Below, piece after piece: positions 26,877 through 35,360 of a DNA stretch of 64,000 nt. Positions within the stretch are counted from its first letter, which is position 1. Each line of letters opens with the position of its first letter. Under the pieces are notes generated by a model. The model did not search any database. It had not been told where the DNA came from and worked only from the letters and a program-made list of their open reading frames with translations. This DNA is from Burkholderia plantarii (GTDB taxonomy: Bacteria > Pseudomonadota > Gammaproteobacteria > Burkholderiales > Burkholderiaceae). The stretch is from the NCBI RefSeq assembly GCF_001411805.1, contig NZ_CP007212.1:1984001-2048000 (forward strand). Direction: 5' to 3'. Made by a program: the position numbers and the translations under genes.

Positions 26877-27952
26877 GCCCAAACAATGCGCCGGGCGCGC
26901 TGCCGCCCTTTCCGTTTTCCGCGCTGGTCGGGCAGGCCGCGCTGCAGCGCGCGCTGCTGCTGGTGGCCGTCGATCCGGCGATCGGCGGGGTGCTGGCGAG
27001 CGGGCCGCGCGGCACCGCCAAATCGACGGCCGCGCGCGCGCTGGCCGAACTGCTGCCCGAAGGCCGCTTCGTCACGCTGCCGCTCGGCGCCGCCGACGAG
27101 CACGTCACCGGCTCGCTCGATCTGGCCGGCGCGCTCGGCGAGGGGGCCGTGCGTTTTTCACCGGGATTGCTGGCGCGCGCGCATCTCGGCGTGCTCTACG
27201 TGGACGAGGTGAACCTGCTGCCCGACGGCCTGGTCGACGTGCTGCTCGATGCCGCCGCGAGCGGCGTCAACACCGTCGAGCGCGATGCGATCTCGCATTC
27301 GCACGCGGCGCGTTTCGCGCTGGTCGGCACGATGAACCCGGAAGAGGGCGAGCTTCGCCCGCAACTGCTCGACCGCTTCGGGCTGATGGTCGAACTCGCG
27401 AACCCGCGCGATGCCGACGAGCGGCAGCGGATCGTCAAGGCGCGGCTCGCGTTCGATCTCGATCCGCACGCGTTTCGCGCCGCGCATGGCGAGGCGCAGG
27501 CCGCGCTGGTCGAACGGATTCGCCGCGCGCGCGCGGCGCTCGCCACGGTGCGCATCGACGACGCCGTTCACGCGCGCGTGGCGGCCTGCTGCATGGCGGC
27601 CGCCGTGGACGGGCTGCGCGCCGATCTGGTGATGCTGCGCGCCGCGCGCGCGCTCGCGGCGCTCGACGGCGAGGCGGCGGTGCGCGACGAGCATGTTGAT
27701 CGGATCGCCGACGACGTGTTGCGGCACCGTCGCAGCGTGCCGCCCGCGCCGTCGCGGCCGACGCCGGACGCGCCACGCGACGAGCGCCGCGCGGGTGATG
27801 ATGCCGGCGCGGCGTCGTCCGGCTCATCCTTGCATTCGCCGGCCGCGGCGAGCGCGGCGCGCGACGAGGCCGACTGGGGCTACCTGCCGCCCGAGCCGGC
27901 CGGCCTGGTGCCCGTCAAGGGCGTGATCCCCCTGCCGTCAAAAAAACGCTGA
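26873..27952 (+). CDS. chlD: ChlI/ChlD-type AAA+ chelatase subunit, short (zero-frame) product of chlD
   Basis: 359 residues with a magnesium-chelatase-type AAA+ domain. Walker A is GPRGTAKST, Walker B is LYVDEVNLLP, and the MNPEEGELRPQLLDRFG sensor block is also typical. After residue 290 comes an acidic/Pro-rich linker, as found in the middle of ChlD. It powers CobN in organisms that lack CobS and CobT. The ORF ends KKR-stop right after a run of seven A residues. The heptamer A_AAA_AAA (27940-27946) is in the phase required for -1 slippage, and the -1 frame continues into a VWA domain. The 359-residue form would be the small subunit and the 580-residue fusion the medium subunit. Confidence 0.88.
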   Translation: MSPNNAPGALPPFPFSALVGQAALQRALLLVAVDPAIGGVLASGPRGTAKSTAARALAELLPEGRFVTLPLGAADEHVTGSLDLAGALGEGAVRFSPGLLARAHLGVLYVDEVNLLPDGLVDVLLDAAASGVNTVERDAISHSHAARFALVGTMNPEEGELRPQLLDRFGLMVELANPRDADERQRIVKARLAFDLDPHAFRAAHGEAQAALVERIRRARAALATVRIDDAVHARVAACCMAAAVDGLRADLVMLRAARALAALDGEAAVRDEHVDRIADDVLRHRRSVPPAPSRPTPDAPRDERRAGDDAGAASSGSSLHSPAAASAARDEADWGYLPPEPAGLVPVKGVIPLPSKKR

Positions 27953-27992
27953 GCCATCGGACGGATGCCCCCGCCGCCGCCGGCAGCGGGGT
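27940..27992 (+). promoter_or_regulatory. Probable programmed -1 frameshift site in chlD
   Basis: Zero-frame codons are TCA AAA AAA CGC TGA, so seven A residues sit exactly as X_XXY_YYZ two codons before the stop. A GC hairpin (CCCCGC at 27969-27974 with GCGGGG at 27986-27991) follows at a longer distance than usual. Slippage replaces KKR-stop with KKTLSHR and continues without a stop to 28614. A sequencing indel in the A-run is the alternative. Confidence 0.7.
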
Positions 27993-28614
27993 TCGATGGC
28001 AGCACGGCAAGCTCCCCGACCGGCGCGGCCGTCCCGGCACGCGCATCGCCTGGGCCGCGACGCTGGTTGCCGCGCGCGGCGCCGCGCTCGCGCCGGCGCA
28101 TTTGCGCTTCCGGCCGCGCGCCGGCGCGCCGCGCGCGTTCCATTGCTTCGTGCTCGATTGCTCGGCGTCGATGCTCGACGGCGGCCGGCTCGCGCGCGCG
28201 AAAGGGCTGCTGGTCGGCCTGTTCGACGCGGCGGCGCGCGAGCGCGCCGAGGTGGCGCTGATCTGCTTCGGCGCGGGCGGCGCCGAGCGGCGCTTCGGGC
28301 CGGCCGTGCCGCGCTGGTGGAACGAGCGCTGGCTCGAACCGGTGGCGGGCGGCGGCGGCACGCCGCTCGCGCTCGGCATCGACGCGGCGCGTGCGCTGCT
28401 CGCGCAGCTCGCCCGGCGGCGGCCCGGCGCGCCGCGCTCGCTCTGGCTGCTGACCGACGGACGCACCGACGAGATGCCGGCGCGGCCCGCGCAGGCCGAC
28501 GAGATCCATCTGGTCGATTTCGACGATGCCGCCGTGCGACTCGGCCGCGCCGAACGGCTGGCGCGCGCCTGGGAAGCGCGCTGGTGGCTGCCGGAGATGT
28601 TGATTCGCGATTGA
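27943..28614 (+). CDS. chlD: ChlD VWA domain, -1 frame continuation of chlD
   Basis: About 222 residues in the -1 frame relative to the upstream ORF, open from the A-run without any stop. The WQHGKLPDRRGRPGTRIAW stretch and HLRFRPRAG are the standard ChlD linker leading into the von Willebrand A domain. The MIDAS motif is DCSASM, then GGGTPLALG and WLLTDGRTDE. There is no ATG or ribosome site at the beginning of the homologous region; the first possible start is a TTG at 28102 inside it. That argues for expression as a fusion with the AAA+ domain rather than as a separate gene. A true frameshift mutation is the other explanation. Confidence 0.8.
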   Translation, partial: KTLSHRTDAPAAAGSGVRWQHGKLPDRRGRPGTRIAWAATLVAARGAALAPAHLRFRPRAGAPRAFHCFVLDCSASMLDGGRLARAKGLLVGLFDAAARERAEVALICFGAGGAERRFGPAVPRWWNERWLEPVAGGGGTPLALGIDAARALLAQLARRRPGAPRSLWLLTDGRTDEMPARPAQADEIHLVDFDDAAVRLGRAERLARAWEARWWLPEMLIRD

Positions 28615-28698
28615 TGCGGGGGATGTTCATTCGGAGCGTCGAAGTATCGCGCGCAACTAACGGTCAGCCCGTCTCGCGCCTTCGACACACTTCCCCGC

Positions 28699-28717
28699 GA
28701 TGGCTTCCAAAGCCATC
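28699..28717. terminator. Hairpin between chlD and the iclR-type gene
   Basis: GATGGCTT (28699-28706) and AAGCCATC (28710-28717) pair perfectly across a three-base loop, between two convergent genes. No T-run follows on either strand, so it is only a possible terminator. Confidence 0.4.
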
Positions 28718-28764
28718 ACAATCATAGCTTGCAGATGACGGGGAGCGGCCTCGTCGCGTCGCGC

Positions 28765-29541
28765 TCAAAGCCCGCGCGCCACGCGCTGCGCGAGCGTGGT
28801 CAGATCAACCAGCAGCCGCCTCTCGCGCTTCGCGTCGAGCCGGTCCACCGGGACGCTGGTGCTGACGGCGATCCGCTTGCCCACCGACGACACGCCCACG
28901 AACACGGCCAGGCAAGCGAGCCCGGTGCAGGCTTCCTCGCGCTCGATTGCGTAGCCGCTCGCGCGCACGCCGGCCAGCGCCTCGATCAGCTCGGCGCGGC
29001 GCGTCAGCGAGCGCTCGGTCAGCGCGTGCAGCCGCGCCGGCAGCAGCATCTGCACGGTCTCGTCGGCGAGGCTGGCGAGCAGCGCCTTGCCGAGCGCCGA
29101 GCAATGCGCGGGCAGCCGCGAGCCGATGTCGGAGACGAGCCGCACCGCGCGCGACGGGTCCTCGCGCGCGAGATAGACCACCTCGGCGCGGTCGAGCACC
29201 GCCATCTGCACCGCCTCGTTGTGCTTCGCCACGAACCAGGCCGCCTCGCGGCGGAACGCGTCGAGCGTGAAATCGGCGAGCAGGTAGGTGCTGCCGATCT
29301 CGAACAGCGCGACGCCGATCGCGTAGCCGTCGCCGATCTTTTCCAGCCACTGCCGGCGTTCGAGCGCGTCGAGCGTCAGGTAGAGCGTGCTGCGCGGCAT
29401 GCCGGTCAGCGCGAGCAGGTCGCGCGCTGAGGTCGGGCGGCGCGTGGTCTTCAAGGCGTCGAGGATGTCGTGGACGCGGCCGATCGCGGGCACGTCGCTG
29501 GTTTTGTCGGGCTGGCTGGCCTTCTCGGACAGGTTGGGCAT
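28765..29541 (-). CDS. IclR-family transcriptional regulator
   Basis: A 258-residue IclR-type regulator with an N-terminal winged helix-turn-helix (about 25-85; SARDLLALTGMPRSTLYLTL is the recognition region). The C-terminal ligand-binding domain contains PAHCSALGKALLA and a GYAIEREEACTGLACLAVFV block. The start MPNLSEK at 29541 is preferred over a frame opening 24 codons earlier, whose extra residues are Arg/Pro-rich. It is divergent from a FAH-family enzyme gene and probably controls it through the inverted repeat at 29630-29671. Confidence 0.9.
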   Translation of the reverse strand: MPNLSEKASQPDKTSDVPAIGRVHDILDALKTTRRPTSARDLLALTGMPRSTLYLTLDALERRQWLEKIGDGYAIGVALFEIGSTYLLADFTLDAFRREAAWFVAKHNEAVQMAVLDRAEVVYLAREDPSRAVRLVSDIGSRLPAHCSALGKALLASLADETVQMLLPARLHALTERSLTRRAELIEALAGVRASGYAIEREEACTGLACLAVFVGVSSVGKRIAVSTSVPVDRLDAKRERRLLVDLTTLAQRVARGL

Positions 29542-29629
29542 CGGGGCGGCTCGCGGGTGGGCAGGGCGTGGACGGAACGGCGGCGGGACGACGGCGAGAC
29601 GACGGCGGCACAACGGCAGGGCATCCGAG

Positions 29630-29671
29630 CCTGTCCAGCTGGCTGGATTATACGTTCGCCAGTTGGACAGG
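29630..29671. promoter_or_regulatory. Inverted-repeat operator in the iclR/FAH divergent promoter
   Basis: CCTGTCCAGCTGGC (29630-29643) and GCCAGTTGGACAGG (29658-29671) are inverted copies with one mismatch in 14, separated by 14 bp that include GGATTATACG. The site lies between the two divergent starts, the expected place for an IclR-type regulator to act on both. Confidence 0.7.
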
Positions 29672-29722
29672 CCGGACGCTTCGCCCTAGCATCGGCCGCA
29701 TCCGATGGAGGAGACAGGACAC

Positions 29723-30913
29723 ATGGCATCCCAGGCAGACAAGTTCACGATCGACGATTTTCTTCCCGCCGACCTCGGCAGCGCGCTGCTGGTCGGCCGC
29801 GTCTGGCGCAAGACGGCGAGCTTCGAGGGGCCGTGCGTGGTAGCCGTGCGCGACGGCGAGGTGTTCGACATCACGGCCGCCGCGCCGACCACGGCCGACC
29901 TGTTCGACCTGCCCGACGCGGTCGAGGTGGCGCGCCGCGCCGAGGGCGAGCCGCTCGGCAGCGCGCGCGAGATCCTCGCGGCGCAGCTCGGCGACGGCGC
30001 CGGGCCCGCGATCCGGCTGCTCGCCCCGTGCGACGTGCAGGCCATCAAGGCCTGCGGCGTGACCTTCGCGGTGAGCCTGATCGAGCGCGTGATCGAGGAA
30101 CAGGCGGCTGGCGACGCGAGCCGTGCCGACGAGGTGCGCGCCACCATCCAGCGTGCGATCGGCACCGATCTCTCGCAGGTCGTGCCGGGCTCCGAGGCGG
30201 CGCTGCGGCTCAAGAAGGAACTGCAGGACCGCGGAGTGTGGTCGCAATACCTGGAGGTCGGGATCGGCCCCGACGCGGAGGTGTTCACGAAATCGCAGCC
30301 GATGTCGGCGGTCGGCTTCGGCAGCGAGGTGGGCCTGCTGCCGATCTCGACCTGGAACAACCCCGAACCGGAAGTGGTGCTGGCCGTGAACGCGCGCGGC
30401 GAGGTGGTGGGCGCGACGCTCGGCAACGACGTGAACCTGCGCGACGTGGAAGGGCGCTCGGCGCTGCTGCTCGGCAAGTGCAAGGACAACAACGCGTCGT
30501 GCGCGATCGGGCCGTTCGTGCGGCTGTTCGACGGCGCGTTCACGATCGACACGGTGCGCGGCGCCTCGGTGGGGCTGCGCATCGACGGCAGCGACGGCTT
30601 CGAGCTCGACGGCGTCAGCCACATGTCGGAGATCAGCCGCGATCCGCTCGACCTGGTCGCGCAGACCTGCGGCACGCATCACCAGTATCCGGACGGCTTC
30701 ATGCTGTTCCTCGGCACGATGTTCTCGCCGATCAAGGATCGCGATCAGGCCGGCGCCGGGTTCACGCATCATCTCGGCGATCGCGTGACGATCTCGACGG
30801 CCTCGCTCGGCGCGCTCGTCAACCGCGTGTCGCTGTGTACCGAGGTGGCGCCGTGGCAGTTCGGCACGCGCGCGCTGTTCCGCAATCTGGCGGCGCGCGG
30901 GCTGGTGCGCTGA
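29723..30913 (+). CDS. Fumarylacetoacetate hydrolase (FAH) family enzyme
   Basis: A 396-residue member of the FAH superfamily, longer than simple 280-residue members because of an N-terminal extension. The metal site is suggested by NPEPEVVL (paired acids) and a downstream Asp/Lys set in VGATLGNDVNLRD and CKDNNASCAIGPF. Members of this long branch include sugar-acid dehydratases and beta-diketone or acylpyruvate hydrolases; the substrate cannot be named. The ATG at 29723 follows GGAGGAGACAGGA. It is divergent from an IclR regulator, which fits an inducible catabolic enzyme. Confidence 0.8.
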   Translation: MASQADKFTIDDFLPADLGSALLVGRVWRKTASFEGPCVVAVRDGEVFDITAAAPTTADLFDLPDAVEVARRAEGEPLGSAREILAAQLGDGAGPAIRLLAPCDVQAIKACGVTFAVSLIERVIEEQAAGDASRADEVRATIQRAIGTDLSQVVPGSEAALRLKKELQDRGVWSQYLEVGIGPDAEVFTKSQPMSAVGFGSEVGLLPISTWNNPEPEVVLAVNARGEVVGATLGNDVNLRDVEGRSALLLGKCKDNNASCAIGPFVRLFDGAFTIDTVRGASVGLRIDGSDGFELDGVSHMSEISRDPLDLVAQTCGTHHQYPDGFMLFLGTMFSPIKDRDQAGAGFTHHLGDRVTISTASLGALVNRVSLCTEVAPWQFGTRALFRNLAARGLVR

Positions 30914-31203
30914 GGGGCCGGCGCCCGGCGGCCGGGCGCTTCACGCGGCTCGCCGCAGATCGGCGGCGCTCGCCGCCGTCCAGCGCGAACGCGACGCCAG
31001 CCGCGAGCGGCGCGTGCAACACGCCGGCTGCTCCCGCACGACGCGTCGCGTTCGATCCGCACGAACCCGCCAAGCCTCGCAGTGCATCGGCGCGCCGGCC
31101 CCGCGCCGGTTCGCGCCACGCCCACCCGCTACACGCACCCGCTACAATGTTGCCCCGCGACGGCCGCTCCCGGCCGTCCACCCGTCCGTCATCCCCGATC
31201 GTC

Positions 31204-32772
31204 ATGACCCAAGATACCGAGCACGCGCTCGCCGCCGCCCAGCAACACGCCGTCGCCGGCCGCCTGAGCGAGGCCACGCGCCTGCTGCACGAGGTGCTCG
31301 CGAGCGACCCCGCCCAGGGCGACGCGCTCGAAGGGCTCGGCCATCTGGCGATCCGGCAGGGCGATCACGCCGGCGCGGCCGATTATCTGGTCCGCGCGGC
31401 GGCGCACCTGCCGATGTCGGACGCGCAACTCGATTTCGCCGCGCAGGTCTGCCAGTCGGTGCAGCGCCATGCCGATGCGCTGGCGCTGTTCGAGCGCAGC
31501 CTCGAACGGCTGCCGAACCGGCCCGACGCGCTGCACGGCGCGACCATGTCGCTGATCGCGCTCGGCGAGCACGCGCGCGCGCTCGACCTGCTGGAGCGGC
31601 TGTGCCGGCTCCAGCCACGCTCGGCCGAGGCGCACTACAACCGCGGCACGCTGCTCGGCACGATGGCGCGCTACGACGACGAACTCGACGCGTACCGGCA
31701 GGCGATCGCGCTGAACCCGCGCTTCACCGACGCCTACGTCAACCTCGGCGTGGCGCTGCGCGACCTGACGCGCTTCGACGAGGCGCTGCAGCAATTCAAG
31801 AAGGCGCTGGCGATCAATCCGAACGACGTCGGCGCACGCACCAACCGCGCCCAGACCAACCTGCTGCTCGGCGAATACGAGCACGGCTGGCGCGAGTACG
31901 AATGGCGCTGGCGCGAAGGCCCGACGCGCCACGGCTTCCCGGCGCAAAGCCAGTGGAGCGGCGCCGAGCCGCTGGCCGGCCGGACGATCCTCGTCCATCA
32001 CGAGCAGGGCTTCGGCGACACGCTGCAGTTCGTGCGCTTCGTCGACCGGCTCGCCGCGGCCGGCGCGCGCGTCGTGCTGCGCGTGCAGGACCCGCTGCTG
32101 CCGCTGCTGCGCGACTATCCCGGCGCGGCCGAGGTGATCGGCGAGACGGCACCGGTGCCCGCGTTCGACTTCCACATTCCGATGCTGAGCCTGCCGCTCG
32201 CGCTGAAGGTGCGCGAGGCCGACATCGCGGTGCCGGGGCCGTACCTGCATGCCGACGCGGCGCTGGCCGCGGGCCGGGACGACCTGCCCGCGCCTGCGCC
32301 GGGCCGGCCGCGTGTCGGCCTGGTCTGGTCGGGCAGCCGCACCCACCGCAACGACCGCAACCGCTCGATGACGCTGGCGCAGCTCGCGCCACTGCTCGAG
32401 GCCGACGCGGCGTTCTTCTCGCTGCAGCCGGACCTGCGCGAGGGCGATCGCGCCGCGCTCGAGCAATACGTGGCGCGCGGCGTGCTGCATGACGTGTCCG
32501 CGCGGCTCGGCAGCTTCGCCGACACCGCGGCGCTGGTCGCGCGCCTCGATCTCGTGATCAGCGTCGATACCGCCGTGGCGCATCTGGCCGGCGCGCTCGG
32601 CAAGCCGGTCTGGATCGCGCTGCCGTTCATGCCGGACTGGCGCTGGCGGCTCGGCCGCGACGACAGCCCGTGGTACGCCGGCGCGCGGCTGTTCCGGCAG
32701 GTCAGGCGCGGCGACTGGTCGGACGTGGTGGCCGCGCTGCGCACCGCCGTCGACGGCTTCGGCCGCGCGTGA
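31204..32772 (+). CDS. TPR protein with glycosyltransferase 9-like domain
   Basis: A 522-residue protein in two parts. Residues 1-240 are tetratricopeptide repeats with the canonical spacing of W/L-G-Y-A-P positions (for example the AHYNRGTLLG and DAYVNLGVALRDL helices). Residues 250-522 resemble the heptosyltransferase-like (GT9) fold, with HHEQGFGDTLQFVRFV, VGLVWSGSRTHRNDRNRS and a C-terminal DTAVAHLAGALGKPVW motif. Such TPR-GT9 proteins are common in Burkholderia, but their acceptors are unknown. The ATG at 31204 starts the first TPR helix. A clear -10 TACAAT lies at 31143-31148 without a good -35. Confidence 0.85.
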   Translation: MTQDTEHALAAAQQHAVAGRLSEATRLLHEVLASDPAQGDALEGLGHLAIRQGDHAGAADYLVRAAAHLPMSDAQLDFAAQVCQSVQRHADALALFERSLERLPNRPDALHGATMSLIALGEHARALDLLERLCRLQPRSAEAHYNRGTLLGTMARYDDELDAYRQAIALNPRFTDAYVNLGVALRDLTRFDEALQQFKKALAINPNDVGARTNRAQTNLLLGEYEHGWREYEWRWREGPTRHGFPAQSQWSGAEPLAGRTILVHHEQGFGDTLQFVRFVDRLAAAGARVVLRVQDPLLPLLRDYPGAAEVIGETAPVPAFDFHIPMLSLPLALKVREADIAVPGPYLHADAALAAGRDDLPAPAPGRPRVGLVWSGSRTHRNDRNRSMTLAQLAPLLEADAAFFSLQPDLREGDRAALEQYVARGVLHDVSARLGSFADTAALVARLDLVISVDTAVAHLAGALGKPVWIALPFMPDWRWRLGRDDSPWYAGARLFRQVRRGDWSDVVAALRTAVDGFGRA

Positions 32773-32900
32773 CGGGCATCCGGCGCGGCGCCTCGTTGCG
32801 GTCCGCCCGGATCGCGCTCGCATGTGCGCTTTCACTCGCACCCGCCCGGCGGCGCCAGGCGCCGGCTGCGTAACCGATCGCTTCGCCAGTCAGGTCGCTG

Positions 32901-33476
32901 ATGCCCGATATCCTCTCGCTCGTGGTGCTGGTGGTGGTCGTGGCGCTCTGCCTGTCGCTGCTGCTGTTCCAGATCCTCACGGGCGTGCCGCCGATGTCGT
33001 CGGGCGCGGCCGAGACGGCCGACGTGGTGGCGCTGCTGAAGCAGGCGAAGCTGCCGCCGCGCGCGATCGTCTACGAACTGGGCAGCGGCTGGGGCGCGCT
33101 CGTGATCGCGCTGGCGCGGGCGTTTCCCGACGCCGAGATCCGCGGCATCGAGGCGTCGCCGCTGCCGTACTGGGTGGCGCGCTGGCGCACGCGGCGGCTG
33201 CCCAACGTGTCGCTGCGGCGGCGTGATTTCCATCGCTGCGATCTGAGCGACGCGCACGCCGTGACCTGCTACCTGATGATGGCGCCGATGCCGAAGCTGG
33301 CGGCGCTGCTCGACCGCATGCTGCGGCCCGGCACGCCGGTGGTGGCGCTGACGTTCTGGTTCCGCGAGCGGCAGGTCGAGGCGGTGCGGCAAGGGCCGGG
33401 GCTGCGCGGCGCCGCCGCGCTGTATCGCTGGCCGGCGCGCAAGCCCGTGCGGCCGGACGACGGCGCCGCTCGCTAG
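32901..33476 (+). CDS. Membrane-anchored class I SAM methyltransferase
   Basis: A 191-residue protein with one N-terminal membrane helix (about 4-27, nearly all Leu/Val). A short class I methyltransferase core follows: motif I is YELGSGWGALVIALA, the acidic end of strand 2 is RGIEASPLPYWVA, and motif IV is near the YLMMAP segment. The domain is small and lacks an identifiable substrate-recognition part. It follows the TPR-GT9 gene on the same strand with a 128-bp gap and may act on the same envelope component; this is only context. Confidence 0.75.
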   Translation: MPDILSLVVLVVVVALCLSLLLFQILTGVPPMSSGAAETADVVALLKQAKLPPRAIVYELGSGWGALVIALARAFPDAEIRGIEASPLPYWVARWRTRRLPNVSLRRRDFHRCDLSDAHAVTCYLMMAPMPKLAALLDRMLRPGTPVVALTFWFRERQVEAVRQGPGLRGAAALYRWPARKPVRPDDGAAR

Positions 33477-33787
33477 GCACGCGCCTGCCAGGCCCGGGCG
33501 CCGGTCCGCTCCGGTTGCCGGCATGACGGGTCATTGATCGCGGATGACGGTCCGCGCAGGTGCCCGTCGTCCGCGCGATCTTCCATCACATCACCGCGCC
33601 GCCACGCATCTCCAATCCACCGCACCCGATTCGCGGAATAATCCCGCCCCTTCATCCGTTAAGGCCAGGACATCAGCACACGCGCCCCACGACGACACGC
33701 ACGCAGCCGCGACGCGTGCCTCGCATGGGGCGGGCGGCCGGACTGACCGGCCTCCCGAATCCAGGCCTACGAGACGGAGTAACAGCA
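33477..33787. other. Gap before the monooxygenase gene
   Basis: No recognisable gene. The stretch is slightly less GC-rich than its surroundings and contains a possible -10 (GAATAATC, 33635-33645) with no good -35, plausibly the promoter region of the following gene. Confidence 0.4.
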
Positions 33788-35053
33788 ATGATGCAAGTGG
33801 AGAGCCCCGGGACTGCCGGCGCGGGGCGCAGGATCGCCGTGGTCGGCGCGGGGCAGGCGGGACTGCAGGCGGCGCTGGCGCTGCTCGGGCGCGGCTACGC
33901 GGTCACGCTGGTGGCCGAACGCGAGCCCGACGACGTCGAGCGCGGCCGTGTGAAATCGAGCCAGTGCCTGTTCGGCGAGGCGCTGCGGCTCGAACGTGCG
34001 GCCGGCATCGAGTTCGGCCGCGACGCCTGCCCGCCGATCAACGCGATCACGTTCGGCGCGGTGGACGCGCGCAGCCCGAACGGCCGCATGATCTCCTGGC
34101 GCGGCGCGCTGAGCCGCGGCGCGGCCGCGATCGACCCGCGCATCAAGTTCGCCGCGCTGCTGCGCGAGGTGCCGCGGCGCGGCGGCACGGTGCGGATCGC
34201 GACGGCCGACGTCGCGATGCTGGAGGAACTGGCGGCCTCGCACGATCTGGTGCTGGTGGCGACCGGGCGCGGCGAGCCCGGCCAGCTGTTCGAGCGCGAC
34301 GCGGTGCGCTCGGTGTTCCGCACCCCGCAGCGCGTGCTGGGCCTGACCTTTCTGCACTGCGACGGCCGCGTCGGGCCGGCCGACGCGGTCAGCTTCAACG
34401 TGGTGCCGGGCGTCGGCGAGATCTTCGTGATGCCGGCGCTCACGCATTCCGGGCCGTGCCATGTCGCCGTGTTCGAAGGCATCGCGGGCGGCCCGCTCGA
34501 CTGCTGGCGCGACGTGAAGTCGGCCGGCGCGCACCTGGGCCGCTCGCTCGACGTGATGCGGCGCTTCACGCCCTGGGAGCTCGACGCCTGCCGCTACGTG
34601 GAGCTGACCGACGCGAACGGCACGCTGACCGGGTCGTTCGCGCCGATGGTCCGCCATCCGGTGGCGGTGCTGCCGTCGGGGCGTGCGGTGCTGGGGATGG
34701 GCGACGCGGTGGTGCTGCACGATCCGATCACGGGGCAAGGCGCGAATGGCGCCGTGAAATGCGCGGCGGCCTACGTCGAGGCGATCGTCGAGCGCGGCGC
34801 GCTGCCGTTCACGCATGGCTGGATGCTGTCGGCGTTCGCCGCGTACTGGCGCGACGCCGCCTATGCCGTGCAATGGACCAACTCGATGCTGTTCCCGCCG
34901 GCGCCGCACGTGCTGGGCCTGTTCCGCGCGGCGCAGCGCAATCCGGTGCTCGCCACGCGGCTGGCCGATGGCTTCGATGACCCGTCGAGCCTCTATCCGG
35001 CATGGGGCGACGCGCAGGCCTGCGAGGCGTGGCGCGAGTCGCTCGGCATCTGA
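33788..35053 (+). CDS. StyA-like FAD-dependent monooxygenase
   Basis: A 421-residue flavoprotein with an N-terminal Rossmann motif (VVGAGQAGLQAALALLGRGY) and a later GDAVVLHDPITGQGANGA FAD-binding segment. The middle portion and the LVLVATGRGEP block resemble the styrene monooxygenase StyA family, which uses reduced FAD from a partner reductase to epoxidise or sulfoxidise substrates. No StyB-type reductase is nearby. The ATG at 33788 follows GGAGTAACAGCA; the frame is open further upstream without homology. It converges on an aminotransferase gene, so a shared pathway is not implied. Confidence 0.8.
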   Translation: MMQVESPGTAGAGRRIAVVGAGQAGLQAALALLGRGYAVTLVAEREPDDVERGRVKSSQCLFGEALRLERAAGIEFGRDACPPINAITFGAVDARSPNGRMISWRGALSRGAAAIDPRIKFAALLREVPRRGGTVRIATADVAMLEELAASHDLVLVATGRGEPGQLFERDAVRSVFRTPQRVLGLTFLHCDGRVGPADAVSFNVVPGVGEIFVMPALTHSGPCHVAVFEGIAGGPLDCWRDVKSAGAHLGRSLDVMRRFTPWELDACRYVELTDANGTLTGSFAPMVRHPVAVLPSGRAVLGMGDAVVLHDPITGQGANGAVKCAAAYVEAIVERGALPFTHGWMLSAFAAYWRDAAYAVQWTNSMLFPPAPHVLGLFRAAQRNPVLATRLADGFDDPSSLYPAWGDAQACEAWRESLGI

Positions 35054-35179
35054 CGCGGGCGAGGCGACGGGCGGGGTGATGGACTTCGGGCCGATGTCGG
35101 CAGCGCGTCGCCGGCGGTGCTGCGGGCCGATGTCCGGAGCGCCGTCACGGTCGCGGTCCCGATGCCGGCGCGGCGCGCG

Positions 35180-35345
35180 TCACTCGCCCGAGTCGGCGAT
35201 CGCCGGTCCGGGCGCATCTCGAGATCGACCGGATGGCGCTGCCGCTCGAGCGCGCGGCCGCAGGCGACGAGGTTCGCCTGCACGGCGTCATTGGTGGCGC
35301 GCAGGCCGGTGTGATCGAGCCGGACGATCCGGCGTGCGCCTCGCC
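35180..35345 (-). pseudogene. Duplicated 3' end of the class V aminotransferase gene
   Basis: On the minus strand this stretch encodes IVRLDHTGLRAT, then DAV-ANLVA, then ALE-QR-PVDL, the same words as the last 45 codons of the intact gene next to it. DNA identity is about 90% by eye over 108 bp (35221-35329 versus 35406-35514), and the terminal TCACTCGCCCG is shared. The unit is offset by about 181-185 bp. It is an isolated tail with no start or N-terminal domain. Confidence 0.85.
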
Positions 35346-35360
35346 GCCAGCCGGCGAACG

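Noticed and set aside
22794..26882. Very long minus-strand frame opposite cobN, with a Leu-Val-Gly repeat
   Set aside because: It is a shadow of cobN in GC-rich DNA; the repeat is the antisense reading of GCCGACCAA, and no domain words are seen.
28102..28614. VWA domain as an independent gene starting at TTG 28102
   Set aside because: Conserved ChlD linker sequence continues upstream in the same frame to the A-run, and no ribosome site precedes the TTG.
33560..33787. N-terminal extension of the StyA-like gene
   Set aside because: Residues before the ATG at 33788 are Pro/His/Arg-rich without homology, while that ATG has a GGAG site and the Rossmann motif follows.
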